Shown: positions 48,355 to 60,493 of the stretch, in pieces
How positions within the stretch are numbered: the first letter of the stretch is position 1
How the letters are laid out: every line of letters starts with the position of its first letter
Origin: Rhipidocladum racemiflorum
Taxonomy: Eukaryota > Streptophyta > Magnoliopsida > Poales > Poaceae
Reading direction: 5' to 3'
Length of the DNA: 64,000 bases
NCBI GenBank assembly: GCA_036346355.1
Contig: CM070591.1
Coordinates: 33,450,392-33,514,391, forward strand
Made by a program: the position numbers and the translations under genes
Notes under the pieces: model-generated
The model's database searches: none
What the model was told of the DNA's origin: nothing
What the model saw: only the letters and a program-made list of their open reading frames with translations

Positions 48355-48838
48355 GTTTAGAGATGAGGGGGAAACAAGAATAGACAAGTAATATGGAACT
48401 TACGCGGGGCAAAAGGTGTAGCCTTAAGGTCCAACTCTATTATTAATAACTTGGTATGGCTGCTTACAATGCCTAAGGGCCTTGCAACACATACTGCACA
48501 CTCAGCAAACAATGAAAATCCAAATCGAACTAACTCTGGAGTCTAACGCCTAAAGGGTGACTCTTTATTCTATGACTCGACTCGGCGAAGGAGTCTCACT
48601 ATAGAACCTATGCTCATTCATCGAGAAAACCTCCATCTGTCACAAGAGTGCTTTACGTAAGAACTCGGAATTTTTAAATCGTGACAAGGTAAGGGAAAAT
48701 TTCAGCAAGAGACAAGAAAAGAGAGAAGGGGATAAGTCAAGATGTCATTTCTTATCTTCACAAATTTTTAGCTTTAGAAAATAGGTTTTGTCCTCACTAC
48801 GACCATTCTAGCTAGGGTTGAGCCTACAGTCAAGTATG
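48355..48838 (-). other. Element J leader lacking the extra ORF
   Basis: Leader as in A, but A's 7013-7712 is missing. The join is at CCTCCA near 48630. No coding sequence remains. Confidence 0.85.
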
Positions 48839-48853
48839 GCTCTGATACCACCT
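48839..48853 (-). other. Primer binding site of element J
   Basis: TGGTATCAGAGCCA on minus next to the LTR end CCCGACA, as in A. Confidence 0.9.
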
Positions 48854-49144
48854 CTGTCGGGACCCCGAATTTACAAATCCGGACCCTCTGTGTATTCAGC
48901 ACTAGTCCAGGAACGCGCTAGTGCACACAGTCTTTAACATCGGTAAATATCACAATCATACCAATCGATACCATAAAAGTACTTTATTAAAGTAATAAAA
49001 CTGGTTACTCGACCTTATGGCCAAGTTACAAATATATGCCTCGTAGGGCGAAACTTATTCAGAGAGAAACAATAGCAGCGGAAAATCAAATAAACTTCGT
49101 GGCGCCATCCAATATACCACAGGCAATCGATCGGGCTCAGATCC

Positions 49145-49203
49145 CTAAGTAGTCGGGTCCTCTTGGAGTTCCTCCTCCAAAGCTGGCGTAATCTCCTCTT
49201 CAA
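49145..49203 (-). CDS. LTR micro-ORF, acidic exon 2 with stop (J 5' LTR)
   Basis: 59 nt after a CCAG acceptor; VEEEITPALEEELQEDPTT then TAG. In phase with exon 1 at 50417-50497. Confidence 0.5.
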
Positions 49204-50416
49204 CTGGTATTGTGTTGAGGCAAGGGTGAGTACTTGGTACTCAGCAAGTCATGCACAGAATGCAAGCTAATATACTATATGCATGGCTTAGTACAAAGGA
49301 ATAGCTCAGGGTATATTTGCAAAGAAATGACTTTTGACAAGTAATATAAGTAGATTCAAAGCAAAGAGAAATAAGTAAAGCATAAATAACTTTTCAAGAA
49401 GTTTAATAAACATTTTTCCCATCCTAAACCATATTTCCATCCTCTTTATTGTTAAACCAACCCAACTTTTCAAATCCAAGTTATTTTCAGAAAGTCTACC
49501 CCTTGACTGTAATTCCCGAGCATTGTCCAGTACCGTGGACTCGGCTATTCAAATAGATTCTACACTCTGCAGAGGTTATGCACTTTACCCACAAGATACA
49601 ATCCACTCACCACGTCAGCCGTGAATCGCCATACAAGAGTATGCGAATGAGCGATCATAACAAAGCCATTCTAAGCCTCAAACAACACAGTGGTCCTCTC
49701 CAGACGTGCTCTACACCATCCCTTCCCTTAGCCAAGGCGAAGTATGGGACCAACACACCGTTAGATGGGTACTGCCACACCACGATACGCCCCCCGCATA
49801 ATCACACAAACGGTGTAATCGACACCTGAGGCTCCACAAGTGAGTCCTTAGCGACTTAGTCAACTAGGGCCGTCCCATTCCAGCCATGTGGTTGCAAGTA
49901 TGACCCAGTTCAAAGGCTTGCAAGGTTAAGTCCTTAGAGTGACCAGGGCAAGACTACCCGAAAAACCAAATCAACACTCCCAATGCCACAACCGCCCGCT
50001 GATTACTCTTGCCACATGCCCTGGCCGAAATCGTTTATCAAACCCCGCTTGATTACCATGCACCACGTGCCATCAACATCACATGATACTTTTCCAAAAC
50101 AGGTTCAATATATCATTAAGTCAATATTAGCATTTGATTATCCAAAATCATGTCATGAGCACGAAAGGTGTCTAAGCAAAGATACTACAACGATCTAAAC
50201 CCATGTTGGCAATTTAATAATGTCCAACTAGTAAACCACAACTAGGGTGACAAAGGGTCATGGCACATACTTAAGTAATCAAGGTGTCATATAGCAAATT
50301 GGTATTTATCTAACCCCCATGTTTAAACAAAGTATCTTTCTAATTGAACTAGCATGCAATAGTTTAAATCAAAATAGATTTCGAAATGGGATCAACATGG
50401 TCAAAGCACAACTTGC

Positions 50417-50497
50417 CTTCAAAAAGTACTTGCTCTTGGTCTTGAGTTGGATCCTGAGTCAACACTTCTCCCTCGAATCCTTCCGGCACTTCAACGT
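50417..50497 (-). CDS. LTR micro-ORF, acidic exon 1 (J 5' LTR)
   Basis: 81 nt, GTAG acceptor and AAG|GCAAGT donor intact, same sequence as in A's 3' LTR. Intron-like stretch to exon 2 about 1.2 kb. Confidence 0.5.
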
Positions 50498-52289
50498 CTA
50501 CTCGTAAAGCGTGCAAATAGCAAATACACAAATAAACACTATGCAAAAAGATCCCAAAACTCCAAATAAAATCCATAAACAGAGTGAACATAATTTTCTG
50601 GATTTTTAGAAACTGGAATCGTCAAATTTGGAGTTAAAACGCAAAAGTTATGATTATTTAAAGTTTAAATAATCAATTAAATAATATTTCAGAGAAAAAC
50701 TTTAGTCCAAAAATTAAATAAAATTCATATTTAGGTAGATCTCAATTTTATACAAATTTAGAAATTTGAACCACTCAAATCGGAGTTGAAACGCAAAAGT
50801 TATAAGCGTTTGAAGTTTGAATCTAAATTTGAATCAATATTTCGAATTAATAAATCATTTTCTTTTTCGAAATTAATTATTGCGTACAAGATGGACACGT
50901 GGCAGCTCCTGATTGGCCTGGCCGACGCCACCGGTCCATGGGCTCGGTCCACACTCGGCTTGGGTCCACCGTGGACTCGGCCCACGCTCCACGTGAGATC
51001 GACATGTGGGCTCACTCGGTGACGCCATTGCCGACGTCACGGGGCTCACCACGGTGCGACAGTGGGTCCCACCGATGACGCCATGGGTGACGCCACGCAT
51101 CGCCGCCGACACGCGGGCCTCGTGCGGTCGCTGACCACGACGCGCGCGCTGGCGCGACGGCCGGCTTGGACGCTGCGTGGCACAATCGTGGCCGTTGGTT
51201 TGAAATCCGACTACCGGGATTGAGTTTGGCCTCATGTGCTTGGGGCGCACGTGATCGATCGTGGCCGTTGGATCTAGATCCAACGGTTGGGATTAGATCT
51301 AGGATTTTCAACGGAAACTCACCGAAGTGACGTGGCACGATCCGGGCCTTTGGATCTTGATCGGACGGTTGGGGAGCTCGGTCGGCGATGGCTTCACGGC
51401 GGAGTTGCGCCGCCGGCCGAGGACGGTGACCACCCAAACGGCGGTTGGGGCGTGCTCGGCGAGATGGAGGGTGTCTTGGTGCGCCGCTTCGGGTTTCGAA
51501 TGGGGTCAATGGCGGCGAGGACGGCGGACGGCGGCGAGGCGAGGCAAGGACCGTGGTGGCGCTTCACGCAACTACGGCGAGCGATTCCGCGAACCTACGG
51601 CGGCAAGAGCTCGGCGGGTTAGGGCAAGAAGTGCGCGGGGTCACGGCGGTCCTCGGGGTCCGATCCGGGCATTAAATTGCCCGGGGAGGCGTGCTCAGGG
51701 CGGAGCCCTAATCGGTCACTGGCAAGACTGGCGGCGTGAGTCCGGCTTCGATTCTGGGAAGACGACGAAAGCGTGGCCGTCCACGTGTCGCGATCAACGG
51801 CCACGATCGCACGGCGCGATCGGGTCCGTTCCGAACACGGCTCGGTCGGGGTCGGGCGGATCTCATCCGTTGGATCTGGATCCAACGGTTGGGATCGATT
51901 AGGGTTAGAGTGGGTTCGGCCGAGTCAACTGCTCGGTCGGACTCGAGTCCGACTTTGGTCGGATGAACAGTACTTGACCCGAGTTGGATTTTCCAGCGAT
52001 TTAATATTTAAAATAATTCCCGAATTCATTTAATTCATTAAAAATAGCAAATGACTCGTAAAAATTCAGAAAAATTCTGGAAAATATTTTGGATTATTTT
52101 GGACTCAAATAAAATATTTCCAACAAAAATTTATTTGCAAAATTAAATTCTTTAATTATTTCAAAATGGAATAAATTCAAATAAATTCCAAATAAATCCA
52201 AATAAATTCCAGAAAATTCCAAAAATTCACCAAAGTGCCAAATCACACATGAATTTAAGAAAAGCAAAATTTTGGGATGTTACAAAATC

Positions 52290-52896
52290 CAACACCACCA
52301 ATTGATCTAAAAACTTTATAATCATCCTTAGAACAGTACCTAGCCCAACCCAAAGGAGTCCCATGGCCATACCTTCGCCCGACGCACGAACACCCAATAG
52401 ATCTCCTCCCGGATTGCTCCTCGCTCCTCGCTCCAATGGACGGATCTCCGAGGCACAGGGGTGGAGAGGCTACCCTAGGGCAGCAAGGGGTGGAGGAGAG
52501 GTGGTGGAGAGGTGGGAGCAATGGGGGCAAGGGGAAGGGGCGCACGGCCACAAGGGGAGAGGAGAGGAGGTGGGGCGGCTAGGGCAAGGGAGGAGGAGAT
52601 GGGGGCGCACAATGGCAGGGTGGGCGCACACAAGGGGAAGGGGAAGCCCCTTAAACCAGCCCAAAAGGAATCATAGTCCTAAATGGACTCATACTCCATC
52701 CCACCAAAGCCCACAACCCTTTCCCCTAGGCCCAAAACTCCCTGGAAAGGCCCAAACTCCCGGAAACGGCCCGGAAACGGCCCGAAAAAGCTATTAACCT
52801 CCATACCCTATGGTTTTAACCTTAATTCCACATCTCATAATGATTTTGACCACATCATGCTCAATAAATAAGGATACGACACTCCGTGGTGTCACA
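52290..52896 (-). repeat. 5' LTR of element I, second piece
   Basis: Resumes after J with CAACACCACCAATTGATC and ends GTGGTGTCACA at 52896. Confidence 0.92.
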
Positions 52897-54934
52897 ATTT
52901 GGGCCTAAGGGGATGAGTCGTGGGCCTTGGTGGGAGGGAGGGACCAGGTTGGGCTGCCTTGTGCACCCCCCTAGCCCTCTTGGGCGCCACCCCCTAGCCT
53001 TAGGGTTTCCCCTGCATTCCACCTCCTAGCCGACACCCCCATGCGCCTCTCCTCTCCCCATTGCGCCATCACCCCCACCACCACCTCTCCACCTCCCTTG
53101 CTGCCCCTAGGGGAGTTCTCCACCTCACCAACCTGAAGATCCATCCATTGGAGCGCTCCGCGACGACGAGATCCGGTGGATTTGGAGCGAGGAAGGAGAT
53201 CGCGCGAACCGGGAGAAGATCCGTTGGGTTTTCGTTCGTTGGGCGAAGGTATGGCCACGGGGATCCTTGGGGTTGGTCTAGGTTTTGTTCTAAGGGTTAA
53301 CATCATGTTTTTAGATCAATTGGTGGTGCTGTAATTGGGTAGATTAGATGAAATCTAGAGTTTGCCACGTTCTCTGTTTCGGGCACCATGAGCAGTCGAC
53401 CTAGGGTTTGGGTTTTCGCCAATTTAGAATCGGAATTTGGTCATCCGCCTGTTGAAGAAGTTGTAGGTAAATTCAATACCTTTCAATGGGTATAAAGAAC
53501 GTCCAATTCCGCCCAGCCATTTGAAAGTTATGCATGTTTTACCGAACATATTAAAAACTGTGACATGATTGGAACAGATCACGGTATTCTGTAGATTAAA
53601 CCACTTTAGAGTCCGAATCAGTCTTTGCATATACTTAGAAAAAGCTAAAAAATTTCCTAAGAAGTGCGAGAATGTACTCGTTTAATCGATTCGGAGTCTT
53701 AGAACCTGAGTTATGCTCGTTGCAAGTCTGCTGTCCCGACGGGACATAACCTCTGTTTTTGGGTTGTGCGAGTAGATTGCGAAGTCGGGGTAGAAGAGTG
53801 TTTGCGTATTATTTTGTGGGCATGATTTTGAGTGTGTGGTGCCTATGTGCAGGTGGTGTGACCCCGGGAGTGCCCTCTACTTCTCGCCAATCTGGCCGAG
53901 TGGTTGAGGCAAGTGTATTGGAATGGGTAGCGGGTTGTAGTTTGCTAGGTTGGTTGAGATTGAAATTGAATATATGATATGTTCACATGCCATGCTTTAA
54001 TATTTGCCATTGATATGATGAATATTCTTATTATGTTATGATGCCATGTGTTAATGTACAACTTATTTGTGATGTTGGCATGTTTGCATACATGGCATGA
54101 TACATGGCCCGGGCGGTGAGAAAGTCATAACTAGTCCGGGGAAGGTCGGTGAGAAAGTTATGACTATTCTGGAGAGCCAATGAGTAAGTCCTACATCGTG
54201 ATTCCATCCACCGCGGTGTATGGAAGCGAGGAGTAGGCACCCTCCATCTTCGGGATGGAAGGGGGGAGAGGGTGCACACCGACGGGTGTGTACTCAACCA
54301 TACCGGTATGAGTTTCCAAGAGACATGAGCATCGCATCGCATCGCATCGCATTGCATACATAATGATGATGATGATGATATGTGATCTTGAATTAGATGA
54401 TAGACATGATGTGAGTTGTTGTAGCCATGTAATTGTTCTTTTGTACCATTGCAATATACTTGCTGAGTGTTGAACTCATGCTTGTGCTTTCTTGTTGTTT
54501 TAGGTACCATGAGACCGGCATGCGGGGAAGGGAAATAGTCACACTTCTACACGTAGCTTCACTTATTTGTTCCCACAGTCATTCAATTGGAGTCTTGATA
54601 ATAAATTAAGTGTGATGCTTATTGATTTATGGTTTAGTTTTGTGATATGAGAGTCTTATCATTCGTTTGGCTCATGGAGACATTGAATGCTTGGAATTAG
54701 ACTTATATTGCTGTCATGCCGTTAATTATTGATATTTTAGATGCCTCTTATATTGCCATATATTGCTATGCTGTTGTTGTTTCTTCAATTCATGTTAAAA
54801 CAAAGGAGATGCTGCCGAAATTTCGGGTTTTAGCATTCGTGCCTTTGCTGTAATTTACTTGTATTTGTGGTATTTAGAGGTTGCTTAGTCTATGTTTGGT
54901 AGCATTCGGGCATATTAAATGTCGGGGTGTTACA
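52897..54934 (+). repeat. Solo LTR L, right piece (D family)
   Basis: Continues L after I (TTTGGGCCTAAGGGGATG) to TGTCGGGGTGTTACA at 54934, followed by the CTTGC duplication. Contains the D palindrome cluster (54205-54312). Confidence 0.9.
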
Positions 54935-55091
54935 CTTGCTTCATAGCCCAAATTTGTCAAGAAGACTCAATATCAAGCCTAGAAGAGTAAGATATCACAG
55001 AGTATTTAGCTATAGGCAATCTGACCAAGAAATTCCACAATGTCATTTTTAGTTTAAGTGGAACAATTTAGATTATCATATATCAGCTTAA
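54935..55091 (-). mobile_element. Element E 3' non-coding stretch, continued
   Basis: Continues the sequence interrupted at 30527. No coding signal. Confidence 0.7.
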
Positions 55092-55760
55092 TTACATAAT
55101 ATATAAAGAAATATGATAAAGTAAGCTCATCAAGTGAAAAAAAAACTTGGCAGGGAAATTCCCCCTCAAAACAAACACATTGGATGAACAATCCCAAGTT
55201 CTCCCCGAAAACAAGTAAAACGAGAAGAAGACAGGTTTTGTGAAAATGTCTGCCAATTGATGTTCAGTATCTACATGATGAAGCACAATGTTCCCTTTTT
55301 CAACATTATCTCTTAGAAAGTGAAATCTGATATCAATGTGTTTTGTTCTAGAATGTTGCACAGGGTTCTTAGCAATGCAAATTGCACTAGTGTTATCACA
55401 CAAAAGAGGAACGCTATCCAAATTAACCCCATAATCTTTAAGTGTAGCTACTATCTAAAGAATTTGAGAACAACAACTAGCAGCAGCCGCATATTCAGAT
55501 TCAGCAGTTGATTGTGCAACATAAGATTGTTTTCTAGATGACCATGCAATAAAAGAATTGCCCAAGAAATGAAATGTACCAGATGTACTTTTTCTATCAA
55601 TTCTACATCCTTCAAAATCAGCATCCGAGAAAGCTCTTAAACAAATGCGTGAGGAAGCAGAAATCCAAATGCCAAAATCTTGAGTACCATGGAGATACCT
55701 GAAAATTCGCTTGATGGTTTGTCGATGTGAAGCACGTGGGAAGCTTGAAAACGAGCACAC
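55092..55760 (-). pseudogene. pol: Element E RNase H (copia)
   Basis: Ty1/copia RNase H in two frames. The first (55455-55760) has RIFRYLHGTQDFGIW, AFSDADF, IDRKSTSGTFHFLG and WSSRKQSYVAQSTAESEYAA. The second (55092-55421) has CDNTSAICIAKNPVQHSRTK, HIDIRFHFLRD and EHQLADIFTKP. The motifs are nearly complete. A stop and frame change lie at about 55422-55456. Confidence 0.9.
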
Positions 55761-56012
55761 AAGCACACCATAAATTGTATATCCGGCCTTCCTCATTCTC
55801 AACATCATCATCGTCGTCGTCTTCATGAACAAAGATACTCTCCCCTAGAACATATGCACATGTATCCTCAATGTACCTTTTGCCACAACAGAAGTGGAAG
55901 AAGCATCTCCAAAAGTAACACTTTCAGCACGAGATGCACGAGTGAAGGAGAACCAAATCTTATCACCGAACATGTGGTGTGAGCATATGGAATCCACTAG
56001 AAATATGTTCTC
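55761..56012 (-). pseudogene. pol: Element E protease start and internal-deletion junction
   Basis: Minus strand has SHHMFGDKIWFSFTRASRAE and VTFGDASS, the copia protease region after the DSG site, then an aspartate run, then RNase H. Integrase and RT are missing with the same joint as F. A TAG follows the protease piece near 55845. Confidence 0.75.
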
Positions 56013-57527
56013 CTAAGCGTACATAGAAGCAGAAATTGTCGAGGCCTCGGTACTGGGGTTAGAAATAAGATGTTTAGGAATCCAGTACTGAGACACATGA
56101 CTCACAACAGTAGGCACAACACGAGTATTCTTATGCACAAAAACAGATTTGTCCTTTCTCGTGTTCTTAGCTACAAAAGGTGTTTGCATCACCCTAGGCA
56201 CATAATGAGAAACAAAGTGTTCCTGTCTGAAATTAGACCTAGCCTTAGCTCTTTCTTTATGTTGTTGTTTGGCCAGTCTAAAGCAAAAATCTACTATATT
56301 TCCATCTCTACCACAATGAGTGCAAGTGTACTTAACATGATGTTTTGCTTTAACAGTAGAAGCACATTTTGCATTCATCATAGTAGAAGATAAAACTCCA
56401 GTGGACTTAAAAATAGTTTTCTTAGGCTCATTGACAATTTCAAATTTTCCACTTTCAAGTATTTTAACAATAGTGGGGGCATGTGATTTATGATGAGCAT
56501 AAGAATCAAAACCTAAACCTTTGTTTTGAGTGCTGACTTTTGATTGATCCAAAATCATGTTTAGGTTTTTCTTGCCATTAGTGAAACGTTCCAAAGAATT
56601 TTGCAAGTAATCAACTTTCTTAGCAAGAGTTAGACAATTATTGCATGGAATGTCAACCTTCCCTTTTTGCTTACGACATGTAGAGCATGAAAGAACCTCA
56701 TATGTAAGAAGATTATCAGTCAATTGAGAAACCGTAGCATTTACATCTTTTAATTTCAATTCAAGAATTGAACATTTAGAACAAGAAATTGAATAATGCA
56801 AATCATCAATGGAACAGCTAGTATGTTTAACATGTTTCTCATTTTTCTCATTTTGATGTAATAGAAGAGCATGTTCTTTCCTAAGCAAGGTGAGCTCATT
56901 GTAAGTTAAGTCACATGATTTGCAAGCATCATCATAAGGAATCAAAGTTTTAAGTCTAGCAATTTCAGCATTCAATGATTCAACAATAAGCTCATGTTTC
57001 TTAATTTTTCTATCACGTTTGTCAAGTAATTTTCCAAGATGAGCAACAGCAATAGCTAATTCATCATATGAAGGATCTACCTCATTAAAGTCGCTGTCGT
57101 GATCATCCTCGGTGAAGCTATCGCTGCTTTTGGCCATGAGACACAACCTCATCAACTCATGCTTGCTTGGAGTTGCATCGTCCTCGCTGCTCTCCAAATC
57201 CACATCGCTCAAATTGACTTGTTCAAGAGCGGAAAGAACTCGGTGGTCAACTTTGTTGTTGATGAAGCTCTTCTTTCTATTACTTGAAGAGAACTTCTTC
57301 TTCTCTTTTCTTCTATCGTTGTCCTTCTCCTCCATTGATGCTTTACCTGCAAGTTTAGGACAGTTTGGACGAATATGGTCGAGATCACCACATTCATAGC
57401 ATCTCGGAGGATCACCACCACCTCTCTTTCTCATTCCCACATTTTCCAAAGCTTTGATAAAGCGAGAAGACAGTAATGATAAGTTTTCTTCTGAGAATTA
57501 CTCAATCTGTTCATCGGTTAGTAAAGA
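56013..57527 (-). pseudogene. gag: Element E gag, main part (copia)
   Basis: A 478-residue open stretch from 57449. The first zinc knuckle is CYECGDLDHIRPNCPK (residues about 18-33). Then come a basic patch, an acidic region, a coiled-coil-like middle with paired cysteines (CSKC, CSTC, CNNC) and a second knuckle CTHCGRDGNIVDFCFR (about 376-391). Two widely spaced knuckles fit the SIRE/Maximus gag. It continues upstream but is interrupted at 57528 by solo LTR C. Confidence 0.88.
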
Positions 57528-58059
57528 TGTAACACCCCAATTTTTGCTTTTCATGGATTTAATTGAAATTTTACACTTTTGAGAATTTTTGAAATTTTCT
57601 GGGATTTATTTAGATTTAATTTGAATTTATTACTTTTTGAGATAATTAAATAATTAAAAGTTTTATATAAAATTTTGCTAGAAATATTTTATTTGTGTCC
57701 AAAATGTCTCAAAGTATTTTTCAGAATTTTTTTGGAATTTTTTCTGATTATTTTGCTATTTTTCTTGAATTATTTGAATTTCTAGGAATTATTTTAAATA
57801 TTTAATCGCTGGAAAATCCAATCGGTTTTACTGTTCATCCGACCCAGGTCTGACTCGAGTCTGACTCGAGTCCGACCGAACCACGTTCGAGCCCGAGCCG
57901 GATCGGACCCGCTCGCGCCCGGAGCGATCCCAGCCGTTGGACGCGCGCACGTGGACGGCCAGGATGCGTCCACGTCACCCAGTCTGAGTGCTCGCCGGAT
58001 TCCGCCGTCGCGCGTGGGTGGACTTCGGTTTTCGCGGATTTCACGGACGCCGAGGGCCC

Positions 58060-58067
58060 TATTTAAT
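58060..58067 (+). promoter_or_regulatory. LTR TATA-like box, solo LTR C
   Basis: TATTTAAT after CCGAGGGCCC, same context as B. Confidence 0.55.
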
Positions 58068-59143
58068 GCGTCGCCACCTGTGTCGTGACCGTCGTTTTCG
58101 TGCCGCTGTTTTCCGTCATTTCCCGTCGACTCCGCCGTCCTCCGCCGTGTGGGAGCCCAGATCCGGAACCCTCGCGTCGAGCCGCATCGGGGAGGACCAT
58201 CCACCTCGCCGGAGAGCCACGCAAACGCCGTTTGGTTGGTCATCGTCTTCGTCTCCGGCCACCTCTGCCCGTCGCGCCATCACCGGAACCGCGAGCTCCG
58301 TCAGCCGTTAGATCTTCATCGCACGACCCAGGTTCATCCACGTCACCCCGTTCGATTTTCACGTTACTGTTTTAGATCTATTTTCAACCGTTGGATCTGG
58401 ATCCAACGCTTTAGATTAAGCCACGTAGCTCCTAGACTGCACCGTGCTAGATTGGATCTCAGCCGTTAGATCTAGATCGTACGGTTAGTGTTAATCCGCG
58501 TTGTAGCGCTAGATGTAATCTCGGCCGTTCGATCGAAATCAAACGATGTAGATTGAGCCACGTGTCGCACGCCGGGACATGCCACGTCGCCCATGACGCG
58601 GTGAAACCCGATCCGATCCTAGCCGTTCGATCTAAATCGAACGGTCCAAATCAAGCCACGTTACCCCAAACGTACGAGACCCAGATCAGGCCGCGTGGCC
58701 GAGAGCCGAACGGTCGCGGTCCGCGCGGGCGCACCCGATCGTCGTTGACGTCAGCGACGACATCAGCATGGGCCCGCGTGTCAGCGATCGCACCAACCGC
58801 ACGGTGACGTCATCCGCTGACGTCATGATGGGGCCCGCGTGTCAGTACCGTGCGGCCGAGCATGATGACGTCAGCAATGACGTCATCCAGTGGGTCGCAC
58901 GTGTCAGTGACACATGCACTCGTGGACCGAACCCGAACCGTGGACCGAGTCCATGGACCGGCTGACGCAAGCTGACGTCATAATTCGATTTTTAAATAGA
59001 AAAATAATTCGGTGGAAATTCGATTCAAATTTCTAAAAATTTATAAAAATGTGCTCTCTCTATTTATGTATTTTATTTGAATTTTTGGGCACTTTTTGTC
59101 CACTGTATAATTATTTATTGCTAATTGCACACGTTACGAGTAG

Positions 59144-59224
59144 ACGTTGAAGTGTCCGAAGGCTTCGAAGGTGAAGTTTTGACCCAGGAGCCCGCTCAGG
59201 ACCAAGAGCAAGTACTCTTTGAAG
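59144..59224 (+). CDS. LTR micro-ORF, acidic exon 1 (C copy)
   Basis: 81 nt, GTAG acceptor, AAG|GCAAGT donor. VDVEVSEGFEGEVLTQEPAQ and ending VLFE. Eight of nine differences from B are silent. The frame upstream of the acceptor has a TAA at 59122-59124. Confidence 0.55.
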
Positions 59225-60393
59225 GCAAGTTATGCTTTGACCATATTGCTCCTATTCTTGAAAGTTAATTTACTTTAAATTATTGCATGCTAATTTAAAT
59301 AGAAATTGTTTAAATTATTTCTGGGAAGTAGATAAATGCCAAACTACAGTATGACACCTTGATAAATTAAATTATGTGCCATGAACCCTTGTCACCCTAG
59401 TTGTGGTTTATATAGTTGGACATTATTAAATTACCAACATTGGGTACTTAGACAGTCGTAGTATATTGCTTAGACCTGCTACGTGCACATGACATGATTT
59501 TGAACAATCAAATGTTAATATTTACTTAATGAGATATTGAACCTGTTTTTGAGAAGTATCATGTGTTGTGATGTTGATGATGGCACGTGGTGCATGGTAA
59601 TCAACTTGGTTTGATAAATAGATTTAGACCGGAGCAAGTGGCAAGAACGTTATGGTGGGCCATGAGTGGCACTGGGGATATCGTTTTGGTTCTTCGGGTA
59701 GTCATGCCCTGGTCACCCTAAGGACTTAACCTTCCAAACCTTTGATCTGAGTCGAACGTACAACCACATGTCTGTAATGGAACGGACCTAGTTGAGTAAG
59801 TTACCAATAACTTGCATGTGGTACCTCGGGGTGTCAACTACACCTTTTGTGTAGCTTGAAAGGGGAGCATACTAGGGCTATGGCATGGTACCCGTCCAAC
59901 GGTATGTCGGTCCCATACTTTGCCTCTGTTAAGGGAAGGGATGGTGTATAGCAAAAACCGGAGAGGTTCACTTGTATAGTTTGCGATCTCTGAAATGCTT
60001 TGTTACGATCACTCGCCTTTGTGGTGTTTGACTGTATCTTGTGGGTAAAATGCATAACCTCTGCAGAGTGTACAATCTATTCGAATAGACGAGTCCATGG
60101 CATTGGACATTGCTCGGGGATTACAGTCAAGGGTTAGACTTTCTTGAAAACAACTTGGACTTGAAAAGTTGGTTGGGTTGGGTTTATTGATGACGTTGAT
60201 GGAAATGTGGATTAGGAAAGGGAAGAGTGTTTATTTAACTCCTAGAAAAGTTATTGATATTATCTTTACATTTATTGCTTTCGAATCTACTTATGCTACT
60301 TGTTAATTGTTGTTTACTGCAAATGAACCATGAAACATTCCTTGTACTAAGCCATGCATGTAGAGTATTAGTTGCATTCTGTGCATGACTTGC

Positions 60394-60410
60394 TGAGTAC
60401 CAAGTACTCA
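60394..60410 (+). other. Conserved inverted repeat TGAGTACcaaGTACTCA in C
   Basis: Identical to the B repeat and 384 bases before the LTR end in both. Confidence 0.8.
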
Positions 60411-60434
60411 CCCCTTGCAACAATACAACACCAG

Positions 60435-60493
60435 TTGAAGAAGAAGCGACGCCAGCTTTGGAGGAAGAACTTCAGGAGGAACCGTCTATCTAG
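60435..60493 (+). CDS. LTR micro-ORF, acidic exon 2 with stop (C copy)
   Basis: 59 nt after CACCAG; VEEEATPALEEELQEEPSI then TAG. Same length and phase as B. Confidence 0.55.

Larger units (their letters stand above)
40942..52284 (-). mobile_element. Element J: complete Ty3/gypsy chromovirus (11.3 kb)
   Basis: It has two LTRs (40942-44387, 48855-52284), a perfect AAATC duplication, polypurine tract, primer site and a damaged gag-pol. It is the same family as A: the internal sequence aligns with 2266-7935 of A except for two deletions (extra ORF and gag start) and many small indels. Confidence 0.95.
48855..52284 (-). repeat. 5' LTR of element J (3.43 kb)
   Basis: Matches 40942-44387 closely in AT-rich parts. 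In 50880-51720 it has many small changes relative to the 3' LTR, mostly where the 3' LTR has CTG, CAG or TGACGTCA. The TATA-like box is changed (minus AATTTAAT at 51671-51678). Confidence 0.93.
30682..52896 (-). mobile_element. Element I: non-coding LTR element of the D family (LARD-like)
   Basis: It has 3' LTR 30682-32864, polypurine tract, about 4.3 kb of own interior (32865-33848 and 36083-39373), initiator-Met primer site and 5' LTR 39374-40941 plus 52290-52896. No gag or pol homology is visible on either strand of the interior. Intact LTRs, primer site and polypurine tract without genes fit a large retrotransposon derivative moved in trans. It sits in L; flanks GTTTC and ATTTG give only a degenerate duplication. 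Confidence 0.82.
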
